Of a DNA stretch of 64,000 nt, positions 47,981-56,914 are shown piece by piece. The stretch covers positions 529,968 through 593,967 of the forward strand of contig NZ_FUYR01000001.1 of NCBI RefSeq assembly GCF_900168015.1. The letters are read 5' to 3'. The number at the start of each line of letters is the position of its first letter. The stretch's first letter is position 1. The notes beneath the pieces were generated by a model. It saw nothing but the letters and a program-made list of their open reading frames with translations, ran no database searches and was not told the origin of the DNA. This DNA is from Daejeonella lutea. GTDB taxonomy: Bacteria; Bacteroidota; Bacteroidia; Sphingobacteriales; Sphingobacteriaceae. The translations under genes and the position numbers were made by a program.

Positions 47981-50323
47981 TTAATAAAACAAACTCTCCC
48001 TATCAATTTCTTTCCTTGCTTTTCCCGCTTCAGAAACATACACTCTCAATGGAGCCGGACGCTGAATGCGGAAGTTAGCTGGAGATCCTGCCGGCGGAGC
48101 TGCCGGGGCATTGTAGATATAATTAATTTTAATTTTATGGTTTCCTTTCATAAGAGGGACCGACTCTTCACCCGGAATAATTCGTTGGTCGTCTATCCAT
48201 AATGCCGCATCTGTGAATGAGGATAATGACATATTATAGATGCCATCTGCTGGAATATTCAAATATCCATCATAGATGATGCCTACGTTCGGGTGTGTTC
48301 TTTTGATCGCTTCATTAAGCACGTCTAATGCCTTGCCCGAACTGTCAGCAACGGCCTTGTCAAGTTGTTCAGGCATGCTGAAGGAACCGTTGAAAGTCTT
48401 GAAATTCAAGCCAGCATTAGTACCTGGTATGTTTGTGGCCTGCAATGGTGCTTTATTAAGCATTAGCGTGCGGGTGGATAAACTTCTCCGGCCATCCGGA
48501 GTAATGACCGTTGTTCTGAACTCCCTCTTTTCATTCAAGGGAATTTCAAAGGTAAGTGGCAATTGATATTCCCAATCTGCATCAGAAGGGTTTCGCCCGT
48601 TTAATGTATAATAAATCTTAGCGCCGGGTATCACCGATTTCGGGGCATAGGTGAACTTTGGTCCGACGACCATAGTGTCAATAACTTCCAATGCTGGCGG
48701 AACACGGAAGTTGAAATCCATAGCCTCCAACCTTGCAAAATGCTTCGCAAGCCTTACTTCAGCAAATTGCTTATAGTCTTTATTTGCAACCTCGCTCCAT
48801 GCAATTTCTGACAGTGCAAACATCCTAGGAAACACTTGCAGTTGAAGTTTAGCAAAGGTCGGCACGTATTCTGTCCATAAATTTCCCTGTGCGCCGATAA
48901 CATACTTCTGTTCCTCAGGTGTTAAAACTTTCGAAACAGGATCATAGTTATAAGTGTCGGCAAGTGATGCATATCGAGGAAATGAAACCGGTTCCTGGGA
49001 ATTGCGGCTGTAATAATGATCGAAATATAAGCCGTTTGTTTGAGGACTCATGATGACATTATGTTTTTGCTGAGCTGCTGCAATTCCACCTTGTTCTCCC
49101 TGCCAGCTCATTACTGTGGCGTTTGGAGCCAGACCTCCTTCAAGGATCTCGTCCCACCCAATTATGCTTCTTCCTTTTGAATTGATGAACTTCTCTATAC
49201 GCTGTATAAAATAGCTTTGCATTTCATGTTCGTCTTTCAGATTCAGTCTTTTCTTAAGCTCCTGTGCATATTGTGATTCGATCCAGGGCTGTTTATTAGC
49301 TTCATCTCCACCGATGTGAATGAATTTACTCGGGAATAAGGCCATAACCTCCGTCAAGACCCCTTCAAGAAACGTAAATGTTTCTTCGGTAGGGCAGTAG
49401 ATGCTATTGCCGCGGTTAGGATTTGTAGAACCGGGAGCCGGGATACATTTTAATTCCGGGTAGGCGCGTAAAGCTGCGTCTGAGTGCGCGGGCATCTCGA
49501 TCTCAGGAATGATATTAATGAAGCGTTCTGAGGCATATTGCACTACATCTCTAATTTCATCCTGAGTATAAAATCCGGTGTATGGAACATTATCAGGCCA
49601 GTCCCTGTTACCGCCGAATGAGGTCAATAATCTGGTTCCACCGACCTCTGTTAGCTTAGGATATTTCTTGATCTCAATTCTCCAGCCCTGACCATCGGTA
49701 AGGTGCCAGTGAAAATTATTTAGTTTGTAAGAAGCCATTATATTGATGATTTGCTTTACCTGCGAAACGGTAAAGAAGTGTCTTGATACGTCAAGCATCA
49801 TCCCGCGATATGAGAATCTTGGCTTGTCTTCTATTATAGCACATGGGAGTGTCACGCTGCCTTGGGGAACCACGGGGAAGAGCTGAATCAGCGACTGTAT
49901 GCCATAGAATAATCCGGCATCTTTCCCTATGAGAGTTATTTTGTTTGGTTCAATCGTTAATTTATAAGCTTCAGCGACTAGATTTTCAGAACCAGCACTT
50001 GTTATGATCAGTGTCGTAACGCCACGAACCGGACGGGCTTTGGGATCGTATTTCGATAATTTATTATTGTAATGCTGGTTGGTTAAAAGGAAATCCTTCA
50101 ATAGCAGAACTGATCTTTCAGCAGGATTATCCGCTTTAATCTGCGTGAGCTGACTGAATGTAAATGTGCCGGCTGCTTTTTGAACCGAAAATGGTGCGGG
50201 TATAATTCCCAAATTCGGATCGTCAGATTGTGCTGATGCGAATCCTGATCCCAGGAGCATGAATGCAATAGTATAAAGGCAGGATAAATGCCCCGATTGT
50301 TTATTCGTAAATATTCTAATCAT
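47981..50323 (-). CDS. Beta-N-acetylhexosaminidase, GH20
   Basis: A 780-aa secreted enzyme: signal peptide (about 1-32, ASAQ), GH20b N-terminal domain (about 38-165), GH20 catalytic barrel (about 170-515) with FSYRGMMLDVSRHFF, NFHWHLTDGQGWRIE and the acid/base pair in FIHIGGDEANK (Asp-Glu). This is followed by a chitobiase/hexosaminidase C-terminal-type domain (about 555-640) and a PA14-like domain (about 675-760: YDGYLNIPADGIYNMSLSS). It releases terminal GlcNAc or GalNAc, feeding NagP/NagA/NagB. It is divergent from the DUF485 gene and convergent with the SusCD operon. Confidence 0.93.
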   Translation of the reverse strand: MIRIFTNKQSGHLSCLYTIAFMLLGSGFASAQSDDPNLGIIPAPFSVQKAAGTFTFSQLTQIKADNPAERSVLLLKDFLLTNQHYNNKLSKYDPKARPVRGVTTLIITSAGSENLVAEAYKLTIEPNKITLIGKDAGLFYGIQSLIQLFPVVPQGSVTLPCAIIEDKPRFSYRGMMLDVSRHFFTVSQVKQIINIMASYKLNNFHWHLTDGQGWRIEIKKYPKLTEVGGTRLLTSFGGNRDWPDNVPYTGFYTQDEIRDVVQYASERFINIIPEIEMPAHSDAALRAYPELKCIPAPGSTNPNRGNSIYCPTEETFTFLEGVLTEVMALFPSKFIHIGGDEANKQPWIESQYAQELKKRLNLKDEHEMQSYFIQRIEKFINSKGRSIIGWDEILEGGLAPNATVMSWQGEQGGIAAAQQKHNVIMSPQTNGLYFDHYYSRNSQEPVSFPRYASLADTYNYDPVSKVLTPEEQKYVIGAQGNLWTEYVPTFAKLQLQVFPRMFALSEIAWSEVANKDYKQFAEVRLAKHFARLEAMDFNFRVPPALEVIDTMVVGPKFTYAPKSVIPGAKIYYTLNGRNPSDADWEYQLPLTFEIPLNEKREFRTTVITPDGRRSLSTRTLMLNKAPLQATNIPGTNAGLNFKTFNGSFSMPEQLDKAVADSSGKALDVLNEAIKRTHPNVGIIYDGYLNIPADGIYNMSLSSFTDAALWIDDQRIIPGEESVPLMKGNHKIKINYIYNAPAAPPAGSPANFRIQRPAPLRVYVSEAGKARKEIDRESLFY

Positions 50324-50765
50324 ATGTGATTAAGTTGTTATCTGGGTCAATATTAGTAAATTAAGTACTTGATTTGTTGATATAGTGTATTTGTGACAAT
50401 GGGGGAAAAGGGGGTTAGGTTATAGGTTTTAGGCATCAGGTCTTAGAACACGAGTAAATTCAAAATATTTCAGTTTTTGATAGCAGATGAGACGTTTATC
50501 ATTCTTCATTTTTTCGAGGCATTACGTATTGGGTATTTAGGCCGTAGGTCGTACCTGATCCCTAATGCCTAATCCCTCACACCCCACCGTAACGTTTTTG
50601 ATTACCTGCAAACTTTGCCAGCCAATTCCCTTCTTATTTCATTTTTTTTTCATAGACTTATAAACTGATTTAATTGTCACCATAATCATACACTTTATGA
50701 GCATGCAAGCCAATGCAGCCAGTCAAATTTTTAAATCCAACCACTAAACTATTTCACTAAATTTT
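50324..50765. other. Intergenic region with TTGTGACAA/G5 element and inverted repeat
   Basis: There is no gene in these 442 bases. At 50391-50409 the word ttgtgacaa is followed by tgggggaaaa, as at 10979-11000. A dyad is formed by ttaggcatcaggt (50429-50441) and acctgat plus gcctaa (50553-50572, split by a 7-base insertion). It resembles the other intergenic modules. It presumably holds promoters for the GH20 gene (minus) and the DUF485-ActP genes (plus); I could not place them. Confidence 0.5.
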
Positions 50766-51065
50766 ATGAGTAAGACTAAAACACATGAAGTACTTCAAAG
50801 TCCCGCTTTCCAGAAGCTGGTAAAAAACAGATGGAGCATTTCTCTGACATTTACTTTCCTGATGCTTTTTGTATATATCGGGTTTTTAATGGTTGTTGCT
50901 TATCAGAAGGAAACCCTAAAAATGCCGATAGGAGATTCCCTCAACCTTGCAATCATTGTGGGGCTAGGTATTATTATATTTTCCTGGCTAATTACCGGTG
51001 TGTACGTGTATTGGGCAAATAATTACTATGATGCCGCGGTAAAAGAAATTAAGAAAGATCTCTAA
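50766..51065 (+). CDS. DUF485 family small membrane protein
   Basis: A 99-aa protein with two transmembrane segments (about 25-47 and 58-82), the YjcH/DUF485 family. FQKLVKNRWSISLTFTFLMLFVYIGF is the conserved start. It is the usual partner of the acetate symporter gene actP, which begins 24 bases later. Its own activity is not established. Confidence 0.9.
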   Translation: MSKTKTHEVLQSPAFQKLVKNRWSISLTFTFLMLFVYIGFLMVVAYQKETLKMPIGDSLNLAIIVGLGIIIFSWLITGVYVYWANNYYDAAVKEIKKDL

Positions 51066-51089
51066 TCAAACAAATATTCAAAAATTTAT

Positions 51090-52670
51090 ATGTCTCTAAA
51101 CTTACTTCTACAAGCCGCCCCCTCAGGAATTGAATCCACATTGGGAACTGCTAACCCTGTATCTATTGCAATCTTCTTCCTTTTTGTTGTAGTCACATTG
51201 TATATCACATATTGGGCAGCCAAGAAAACAAAAACTGGTTCAGAATTTTACGCAGCCGGCCGTAATATTTCAGGATTTCAAAATGGTCTGGCTCTTGCAG
51301 GCGATTACATGAGTGCGGCGTCTTTTCTTGGTATAGCCGGAATGGTTGCAACCAAAGGCTATGATGGATTAATTTACTCTATCGGATTTCTTGTTGGCTG
51401 GCCATTGATTATGTTCCTTATCGCTGAGCCCTTGCGTAATCTTGGAAAATATACTTTCGCCGATGTAGTTGCCTACCGATTAAGACAAAGACCGATCCGA
51501 ATTGCTTCTTCTGTAGGATCACTCTTAACCATTTCTTTTTACCTGATTGCTCAAATGGTTGGAGCAGGAACATTAATTAAAACATTGTTCGGTCTTGATT
51601 ACGAGATAGCCGTAGTTGTGGTAGGAATTGTAATGACCTGCTATGTTCTTTTTGGCGGTATGATCGCGACAACCTGGGTACAAATTATCAAAGCAGTATT
51701 ACTTTTATCGGGAGCTACCATACTTGTTTTGCTCGCTATGGCGAAATTCAATTTTAGTCCTGGCGATCTGTTTGATTCAGTGAGAACTCAGTATGGGGCC
51801 GATATGCTGGCTCCCGGAGGCTATATCACTAATCCGTTAGACGCGATATCTTTAGGATTAGCATTGATGCTTGGAACGGCCGGCTTGCCACATATCCTGA
51901 TGCGTTTTTATACTGTTCCTGATGACAAAGCCGCAAGAAAGTCGGTATTTGTTGCAACCGGTTTTATTGGTTATTTCTATATCCTGACATTCTTTATCGG
52001 TTTCTCAGCTATGGCTTTGGTAGGTAAACTACCAATTGAAGGCCTGGATAAAGGTGGTAACATGGCAGCACTGTTACTTGCTGAACATGTAGGAGGAAGT
52101 GCATTCCTTGGATTCATTGCTTCCGTTGCATTTGCCACGATCCTTGCTGTTGTTGCAGGGTTAACTTTGTCAGGTGCATCCAGCATTTCTCATGACCTTT
52201 ATGTGCATGTGGTAAAGAAGGGTGTTTCAGATGAGAAAGGCGAGATAAAAGTTGCCAAACGGGCAACAATTTTCCTCGGATTATTAGCAATTGGCTTGGG
52301 GTTGATATTTAAAGGACAAAACGTTGCATTTATGGTGGGTCTGGCTTTCTCGATAGCTGCCAGTGCCAATTTCCCTGCATTGCTAATGTCTATAATTTGG
52401 AAAGGATTCACAACTGCCGGAGCCGTTTGGAGCATAGTCTTCGGCGCTGCACTTTCTTTGATCTTGATAGTACTAAGCCCAACAGTTTGGGTGGATGTAT
52501 TCGGTAACGCTGAAGCAATCTTCCCATTGAAGAATCCGGCATTAGTGTCTATGACATCTGCATTCATTGTGGGAATCATTGTTTCCCTGATGAAGCCTGA
52601 TCAGGAAGCTGCGGATAAATTTGAGAGTGAAAAATTAAGAACTTACCTAGGTGTTGGTTCAGAGAAATAA
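51090..52670 (+). CDS. actP: Cation/acetate symporter, sodium-solute symporter family
   Basis: A 526-aa inner-membrane protein with about thirteen hydrophobic helices. [27 protein letters not shown] near residue 55 and the [15 protein letters not shown] segment near 360 are SSS-family landmarks of ActP. It should import acetate or another short monocarboxylate with Na+ or H+. It is paired with the DUF485 gene, as in other genomes, but no acetyl-CoA synthetase gene is nearby. The next gene's upstream open frame overlaps its end by about 20 bases, but that gene's real start is beyond the ActP stop. Confidence 0.88.
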   Translation: MSLNLLLQAAPSGIESTLGTANPVSIAIFFLFVVVTLYITYWAAKKTKTGSEFYAAGRNISGFQNGLALAGDYMSAASFLGIAGMVATKGYDGLIYSIGFLVGWPLIMFLIAEPLRNLGKYTFADVVAYRLRQRPIRIASSVGSLLTISFYLIAQMVGAGTLIKTLFGLDYEIAVVVVGIVMTCYVLFGGMIATTWVQIIKAVLLLSGATILVLLAMAKFNFSPGDLFDSVRTQYGADMLAPGGYITNPLDAISLGLALMLGTAGLPHILMRFYTVPDDKAARKSVFVATGFIGYFYILTFFIGFSAMALVGKLPIEGLDKGGNMAALLLAEHVGGSAFLGFIASVAFATILAVVAGLTLSGASSISHDLYVHVVKKGVSDEKGEIKVAKRATIFLGLLAIGLGLIFKGQNVAFMVGLAFSIAASANFPALLMSIIWKGFTTAGAVWSIVFGAALSLILIVLSPTVWVDVFGNAEAIFPLKNPALVSMTSAFIVGIIVSLMKPDQEAADKFESEKLRTYLGVGSEK

Positions 52671-52689
52671 TTACAATAAAAAAAATAAG

Positions 52690-53898
52690 ATGAAAAGAAG
52701 AGACCTCATAAAAGGACTTACATTACTGCCTTTGGCTGGAGGTGCAATTGCTGAAACCGCCCAGGCAGCTATCTCTCCTGCACCAGCGGCAAAAAGAGAT
52801 TTATATAAGGAGCTTGGTGTACGAACCTTTATTAATACAAGAGGGACCATCACATTTATGACAGGTTCATTAATGCACGACGAAGTGGTTGACACGATCA
52901 AGAATTCTTCTAAATCATTCTGTATGATCGATGAGCTTCAGGATAAGGTAGGTGCAAAAATTGCGGAGCTAACACATGCGGAAGCAGCTACAGTAACGTC
53001 CGGGGCATTTTCTGCTTTGATGCTGGGAATGGCAGGTGTTTTAACCGGGTTGGACGCGAAGAAAGCGGCTATGCTTCCCCATTTAGAGGGTACCGGCATG
53101 AAGACCGAGGTGATTATGCAGAAAGGTCATGATATTGGATATAATCAGGCACTAACTAATTGTGGCGTGAAGATCATCCAGGTCGATGGGGTAGAGGAGC
53201 TTGAACGTACTATTTCCGATAAAACAGCGCTGTTGCACTTCCTGAATGCTAATGCAAATAATGGAAAGATTGGTCATGAAGAATGGTTGAGGATTGCAAA
53301 GAAGCATAACATTCCCACCATGATTGATATGGCGGCAGATGTGCCACCTGTAGAGAATCTTTGGAAGTTTAACGACTTAGGATACGACCTGGTATGTTGT
53401 TCCGGAGGAAAGGCAATTCGCGGACCTCAAAGTTCTGGAATACTGATGGGTAAAAAAGACCTGATCGCTGCGGCACGCCTGAGCGCCTCCCCTCGTTCCA
53501 ATACGATCGGGCGGGGTCATAAGGTTAATAAAGAAGAGATACTAGGCTTATATGTAGCTCTTGAACGATTTATCAACACTGCCGACTCAGAATGGAAATT
53601 ATGGGAAGACCAGATCGCAACGATTGATAATACGGTTAAAGTATTAAAAGGTGTAACAACTCGGAAGTTCGTTCCCCCATTTGCTAATCATGTTCCTACA
53701 TTAGAAGTGAAATGGGATCCGGCAGTGGTAAAGATTAGCACTCAGCAAATGACGGAAAACCTCCGAAACGGCAATCCTTCTATTGAAATTAACCCTGGTA
53801 GAAATAGTATGTCAATTGCAACTTTTGTAATGATCCCGGGCGAGGAGAAGATCGTTGCCCGCAGGTTGAAAGAGGAATTTACTAAGGCTGCGGTTTAG
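52690..53898 (+). CDS. Tat-signal PLP-dependent SelA-like enzyme (DgaE/aminotransferase class V-fold)
   Basis: A 402-aa fold-type I PLP enzyme related to the selenocysteine-synthase-like group that includes D-glucosaminate-6-phosphate ammonia-lyase. The PLP lysine is K241 in SGGKAIRGPQSSG. HLEGTGMKTEVIMQKGHDIGYNQAL near 132 and MIDMAADVPP near 213 are family segments. The N-terminus MKRRDLIKGLTLLPLAGG is a twin-arginine signal, so it is probably exported folded with PLP. It may deaminate or eliminate from an amino acid or amino sugar acid in the periplasm; the substrate is unknown. It starts 19 bases after actP. The frame opens at 52651, but the Tat signal fixes the start. Confidence 0.82.
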   Translation: MKRRDLIKGLTLLPLAGGAIAETAQAAISPAPAAKRDLYKELGVRTFINTRGTITFMTGSLMHDEVVDTIKNSSKSFCMIDELQDKVGAKIAELTHAEAATVTSGAFSALMLGMAGVLTGLDAKKAAMLPHLEGTGMKTEVIMQKGHDIGYNQALTNCGVKIIQVDGVEELERTISDKTALLHFLNANANNGKIGHEEWLRIAKKHNIPTMIDMAADVPPVENLWKFNDLGYDLVCCSGGKAIRGPQSSGILMGKKDLIAAARLSASPRSNTIGRGHKVNKEEILGLYVALERFINTADSEWKLWEDQIATIDNTVKVLKGVTTRKFVPPFANHVPTLEVKWDPAVVKISTQQMTENLRNGNPSIEINPGRNSMSIATFVMIPGEEKIVARRLKEEFTKAAV

Positions 53899-53915
53899 AA
53901 GCCTTGTTGATATTG

Positions 53916-53952
53916 AAAAGCCCGATAACTTTGATGGTTATTGGGCTTTTTT
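53916..53952 (+). terminator. Terminator after SelA-like gene
   Basis: The arms aaaagcccgataac (53916-53929) and gttattgggctttt (53937-53950) pair over 14 bases with one G-T position and a 7-base loop, followed by T residues. It ends the DUF485-actP-PLP gene group. Confidence 0.82.
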
Positions 53953-54022
53953 AAGTATCAAGTATCAAGTATCAAGTATCAAGTAGCAAGAATCAAGTAG
54001 CAAGAATCAAGTATCAAGTTTC
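53953..54022. repeat. Heptamer tandem repeat, ten copies
   Basis: Ten consecutive copies of the 7-base unit aagtatc run without gaps from 53953 to 54022, directly after the terminator T-run. Four copies are perfect at the start; later copies alternate aagtagc and aagaatc, then aagtatc and aagtttc. It is non-coding. The copy number could vary by slippage. The following 54023-54075 bases contain no gene. Confidence 0.85.
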
Positions 54023-54079
54023 ACGAATGGGATGCCTAGGTTGCTTCACCGTGCCTCCTCGCAATGCATGGCAACCATT

Positions 54080-54120
54080 AAAAACTCAGTGAGCTGGATG
54101 GGTATCGCTGTCCAACTCAC
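54080..54120 (-). terminator. Terminator overlapping the lldP stop
   Basis: On the minus strand gtgagttgga (54120-54111) pairs with tccagctcac (54098-54089) over ten bases with one G-T pair and a 12-base loop, followed by TGAG and a T5 run (54084-54080). The first arm includes the lldP stop codon at 54117-54119. Confidence 0.75.
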
Positions 54121-55784
54121 TTCACAACCATATCCGAAAACGGCACAACATAAGCCTGCAGAAATACCAATAGTCCAACTAATGCGGCAAGCGCGATACT
54201 ATGAAAAAATACATAGCGCAGTATCTGACCTTCGTGACCATACCAGTTGGTAGCTGTACTCGCTACAACTATACTCTGTGCATCGACCATCTTTCCCATT
54301 ACACCGCCCGAACTGTTTGCAGCTGCCATCAAGATCGGATTTACGCCGGTTTGCTTAGCCGTAATTGTCTGAAGACTTCCGAACAGCACGTTCGAGGCTG
54401 TGTCTGAACCCGTCAGGGCCACACCCAGCCAGCCTAGCATTGTGCCGAAGAAGGGATAAAGCACACCTGTTTTTGCCAGCGCGAGCCCCATAGTAGCATC
54501 AGCCCCCGAGTACTTGGTAACATACCCCAGTGCCAGCATCGCAGCAATGGTGATCAGTGAAAACCGTACACGCCAGAAGGTTTGTCCATATACTCTAAGC
54601 ATTTCTTTGAGCGAATATCCAATCGCAAACCCTGCAATAATTGCGGCTACGAGAATCCCGGTTCCGGTTGCAGATATCCAGTTGAGTTTGAAAACGGCTT
54701 CTTCAGTTTTGGCCGGCTTATCTGCCGTCGGTTCCGGCGCAATTGGGGGAGTTCGTTTAACCAGATTATGTAGATAGGCCACTTTGTATTCGGGTGCGGA
54801 TATTTTGTTTAATGCAGTCTTAACGGTTGGCACTCCCCAGGCAAATATGAATATTACGAGTATTGCCCATGGTGTCCAGGCTCTAATCATATCTTTACGT
54901 TTCACTACAGCAGGTTCTTTACCTATTGCCACAGTATCTTCGGAAACAGGTAGTTCCCAAATGGTTTTCGGCTGCCAGAACTTAAGTAGCACGATTAAAG
55001 AAACGATAGATGCTATCGAAGCAAAAATATCAACCAACCATGGGCCGTGATAGTTAGATACTAAAAATTGGGTTACTGCAAAGGACAAGCCCGCGGTTAA
55101 TGCAGCCGGCCAGACAGCGACCATGCCTCTAAAACCCGCCATTGCCCAGATCACCCAGAATGGAACGATGAGCGAAAAAAACGGAAGCTGACGGCCAACC
55201 ATTGCAGAAAGCTGGTGAATGTCAATTCCGGTAACCGCAGCAAGGGCGATTATCGGCGTTCCTAAAGCACCGAAAGCAACCGGAGCGGTATTGGCTATTA
55301 AAGAAAGTCCGCAAGCTGCCAGCGGCCTGAAACCAAGTTGAATAAGGATAGCAGCCGTTATCGCAACGGGTGTGCCGAAGCCAGCGGCTCCCTCAAAAAA
55401 TGCCCCGAACGCAAAAGCAATCAATATCACCTGGATCCGTGGATCGGGCGCAATAGTCGATAAATGCATTCGTATCAACGTAAAGAGGCCTTTGTCAACG
55501 GTAAGCTGATATAGGAAAATCAAATTGAGTACGATCCACCCGATAGGGAAAAGCCCATATGCACTTCCATAAAGTGTAGTGGCACTTACTGCGGTTCCTG
55601 GCATTTTAAATATAAATAGGGCAACAGCAATGGCAACGACTAATCCTAGTATCGCTGCAAGGTGGATCCGCATATGAAAAATCGCAATGGATCCGAGGAG
55701 GACAATGATCGGCAGAGCAGCCAGTATCGTTGACATCCAGGGGTTATTCAAAGGGTCGTAATTTTGGGCCCAGATTGTTTCCAT
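54117..55784 (-). CDS. lldP: L-lactate permease (LldP family)
   Basis: A 555-aa inner-membrane protein with about fourteen hydrophobic segments of the LctP/LldP family. Family landmarks are AFFEGAAGFGTPVAITAAILIQLGF near residue 132, LSLIANTAPVAFGALGTPI near 160, and GVALTGSDTASNVLFG near 455. It imports L-lactate, and family members also take D-lactate or glycolate. It is convergent with the SelA-like gene and may serve lutABC at 2.5-5.2 kb. Upstream of it lies a repeat array (55833-56132). Confidence 0.92.
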   Translation of the reverse strand: METIWAQNYDPLNNPWMSTILAALPIIVLLGSIAIFHMRIHLAAILGLVVAIAVALFIFKMPGTAVSATTLYGSAYGLFPIGWIVLNLIFLYQLTVDKGLFTLIRMHLSTIAPDPRIQVILIAFAFGAFFEGAAGFGTPVAITAAILIQLGFRPLAACGLSLIANTAPVAFGALGTPIIALAAVTGIDIHQLSAMVGRQLPFFSLIVPFWVIWAMAGFRGMVAVWPAALTAGLSFAVTQFLVSNYHGPWLVDIFASIASIVSLIVLLKFWQPKTIWELPVSEDTVAIGKEPAVVKRKDMIRAWTPWAILVIFIFAWGVPTVKTALNKISAPEYKVAYLHNLVKRTPPIAPEPTADKPAKTEEAVFKLNWISATGTGILVAAIIAGFAIGYSLKEMLRVYGQTFWRVRFSLITIAAMLALGYVTKYSGADATMGLALAKTGVLYPFFGTMLGWLGVALTGSDTASNVLFGSLQTITAKQTGVNPILMAAANSSGGVMGKMVDAQSIVVASTATNWYGHEGQILRYVFFHSIALAALVGLLVFLQAYVVPFSDMVVK

Positions 55785-55832
55785 GTTTAGTTCGAGAAAG
55801 GTTATAATGTATGGTTGATATTAGTGCATTTA

Positions 55833-56132
55833 TATGTGGCAGCGCCCTTTTTAAAAGTGGCTTCGCCCGGTAATCAGTATTCAGTTCCTTCGGCCAGTGA
55901 CTAAACGCTTTAAGTAGTGGCTTCGCCCTTTTTAAAAGTGGCTTCGCCCGGTAATGAGTAATCAGTGCCTTCGGCCGGTAACTAAACGCGTTTTTTAAGT
56001 GGCTTCGCCAAGTAATCGGTAATTAGTGCCTTCGGCCGGTAACTAATCGCCGTAAGCAGTATGGTACGTTAGCACTGATTACTGATCACTGATTACTAAT
56101 CTCCCGATTACCCAATTACCTATTACTCTTCA
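55833..56132. repeat. Intergenic repeat array E (GGCTTCGCC / CCTTCGG units plus dyad arm)
   Basis: Three roughly 60-base direct repeats begin near 55856, 55937 and 55998. Each carries gtggcttcgcc, then ggtaatcagtaatcagt-like sequence, then ccttcggcc. Shorter partial units (gtggcagcgccctttttaaa near 55836 and gtggcttcgccctttttaaa near 55917) are interleaved. The right part at 56072-56083 (gcactgattact) is the exact complement of 55957-55968, so a long hairpin can form. The array fills the gap between lldP and the ridA stop codon. A related array lies at 56689-56914. No gene is seen. Confidence 0.8.
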
Positions 56133-56135
56133 CCC

Positions 56136-56630
56136 TCACTTCAACGGATTACTCGGACTATTAGCCAGTTCAAATAAACACTCGATTTCTACAGGTATAT
56201 TGTCAGGAAGCGAACCGAAACCTACAGCACTCCGCACACCAATACCGTTCTCAGTTCCCCATACCTTTGCAAAAAGTTCACTGCAGCCATTTATAACTTT
56301 AGGATGTGCCTCAAAATCAGACGTGCAGTTAACCATCCCAAGGACTTTAATAACTCGTTTAACCTTATTGAGGCTGCCAAGATTAGTTTTTATAGTAGAC
56401 AGGATGGTCAGGCCAACTTGCTGCGCAGCAAACTTTCCTTCTTCAAGTGTCATATCCTTTCCAATTCTTCCCCTGATAAGTTGCTTGTCGTTTTGTACCG
56501 GTCCATGTCCTGAAACGTAGAGGTACTTTCCGTCAATTAAGCAGGGCTTATAAACACCAATCGGCGCTGGGGCAGGAGGAAGGGTTAATCCAAGCTTTTC
56601 AAAATTTTGATCTGGAGTTGGGTTTTGCAT
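56136..56630 (-). CDS. RidA-family reactive intermediate/imine deaminase
   Basis: A 164-aa cytoplasmic protein of the RidA/YjgF/YER057c group (a longer subgroup). Conserved segments are VGVYKPCLIDGKYLYVSGHGP-like near the N-terminus, TILSTIKTNLGSLNKVKRVIKVLGMVN near residue 87, and GIGVRSAVGFGSLPDNIPVEIECLFE at the end, where the Arg binds the substrate carboxylate. RidA hydrolyses enamine/imine products of PLP-dependent lyases, so its place near the SelA-like PLP enzyme is meaningful. Repeat arrays lie immediately on both sides. Confidence 0.9.
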   Translation of the reverse strand: MQNPTPDQNFEKLGLTLPPAPAPIGVYKPCLIDGKYLYVSGHGPVQNDKQLIRGRIGKDMTLEEGKFAAQQVGLTILSTIKTNLGSLNKVKRVIKVLGMVNCTSDFEAHPKVINGCSELFAKVWGTENGIGVRSAVGFGSLPDNIPVEIECLFELANSPSNPLK

Positions 56631-56688
56631 TTCGTAATGTCTATGGTTTATGTTTAAAAGTAAGATAATTTTTTAAATGGAGGGCAGC

Positions 56689-56914
56689 TTTAAGTGGCTG
56701 CGCCCGGTAATAGGTAATCGGAGCCTCCGGTCAGTACTAACCGCTGTTTTTTAAGTCGCTTCGCCCTTTTTTAAGTGGCAGCGACCGGTAATCATTAATC
56801 GGAGCCTTCGGCCAGTACTAAACGCTCTTTATGCATATTGGTACGTTTGCACTGACCACTGACCACTGATTACTGATTACTGATCACTTATTACCCGATC
56901 ACCCGATCACCTCT
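56689..56914. repeat. Intergenic repeat array F, related to array E
   Basis: Two long units begin near 56692 (taagtggctgcgcccggtaat) and 56778 (taagtggcagcgaccggtaat), each ending in a ccttcgg- or cctccgg-type stem and agtactaa. A short partial unit with cgcttcgccctttttt lies between. The right arm from about 56839 (ttggtacgtttgcactgacc) matches 56061-56082 of array E. It reaches the stop codon of the sugar-dehydrogenase-like gene at 56915; the ctcttcacctcttc repeat runs into that coding end. The gap holds no gene. Confidence 0.75.

Noticed and set aside
54023-54060. ggttgcttcaccgtgcctcctcgcaatgc-like segment
   Set aside because: It resembles a widespread intergenic repeat remnant seen in many bacterial genomes; alone it is too short to call an element, and no tRNA structure was found.
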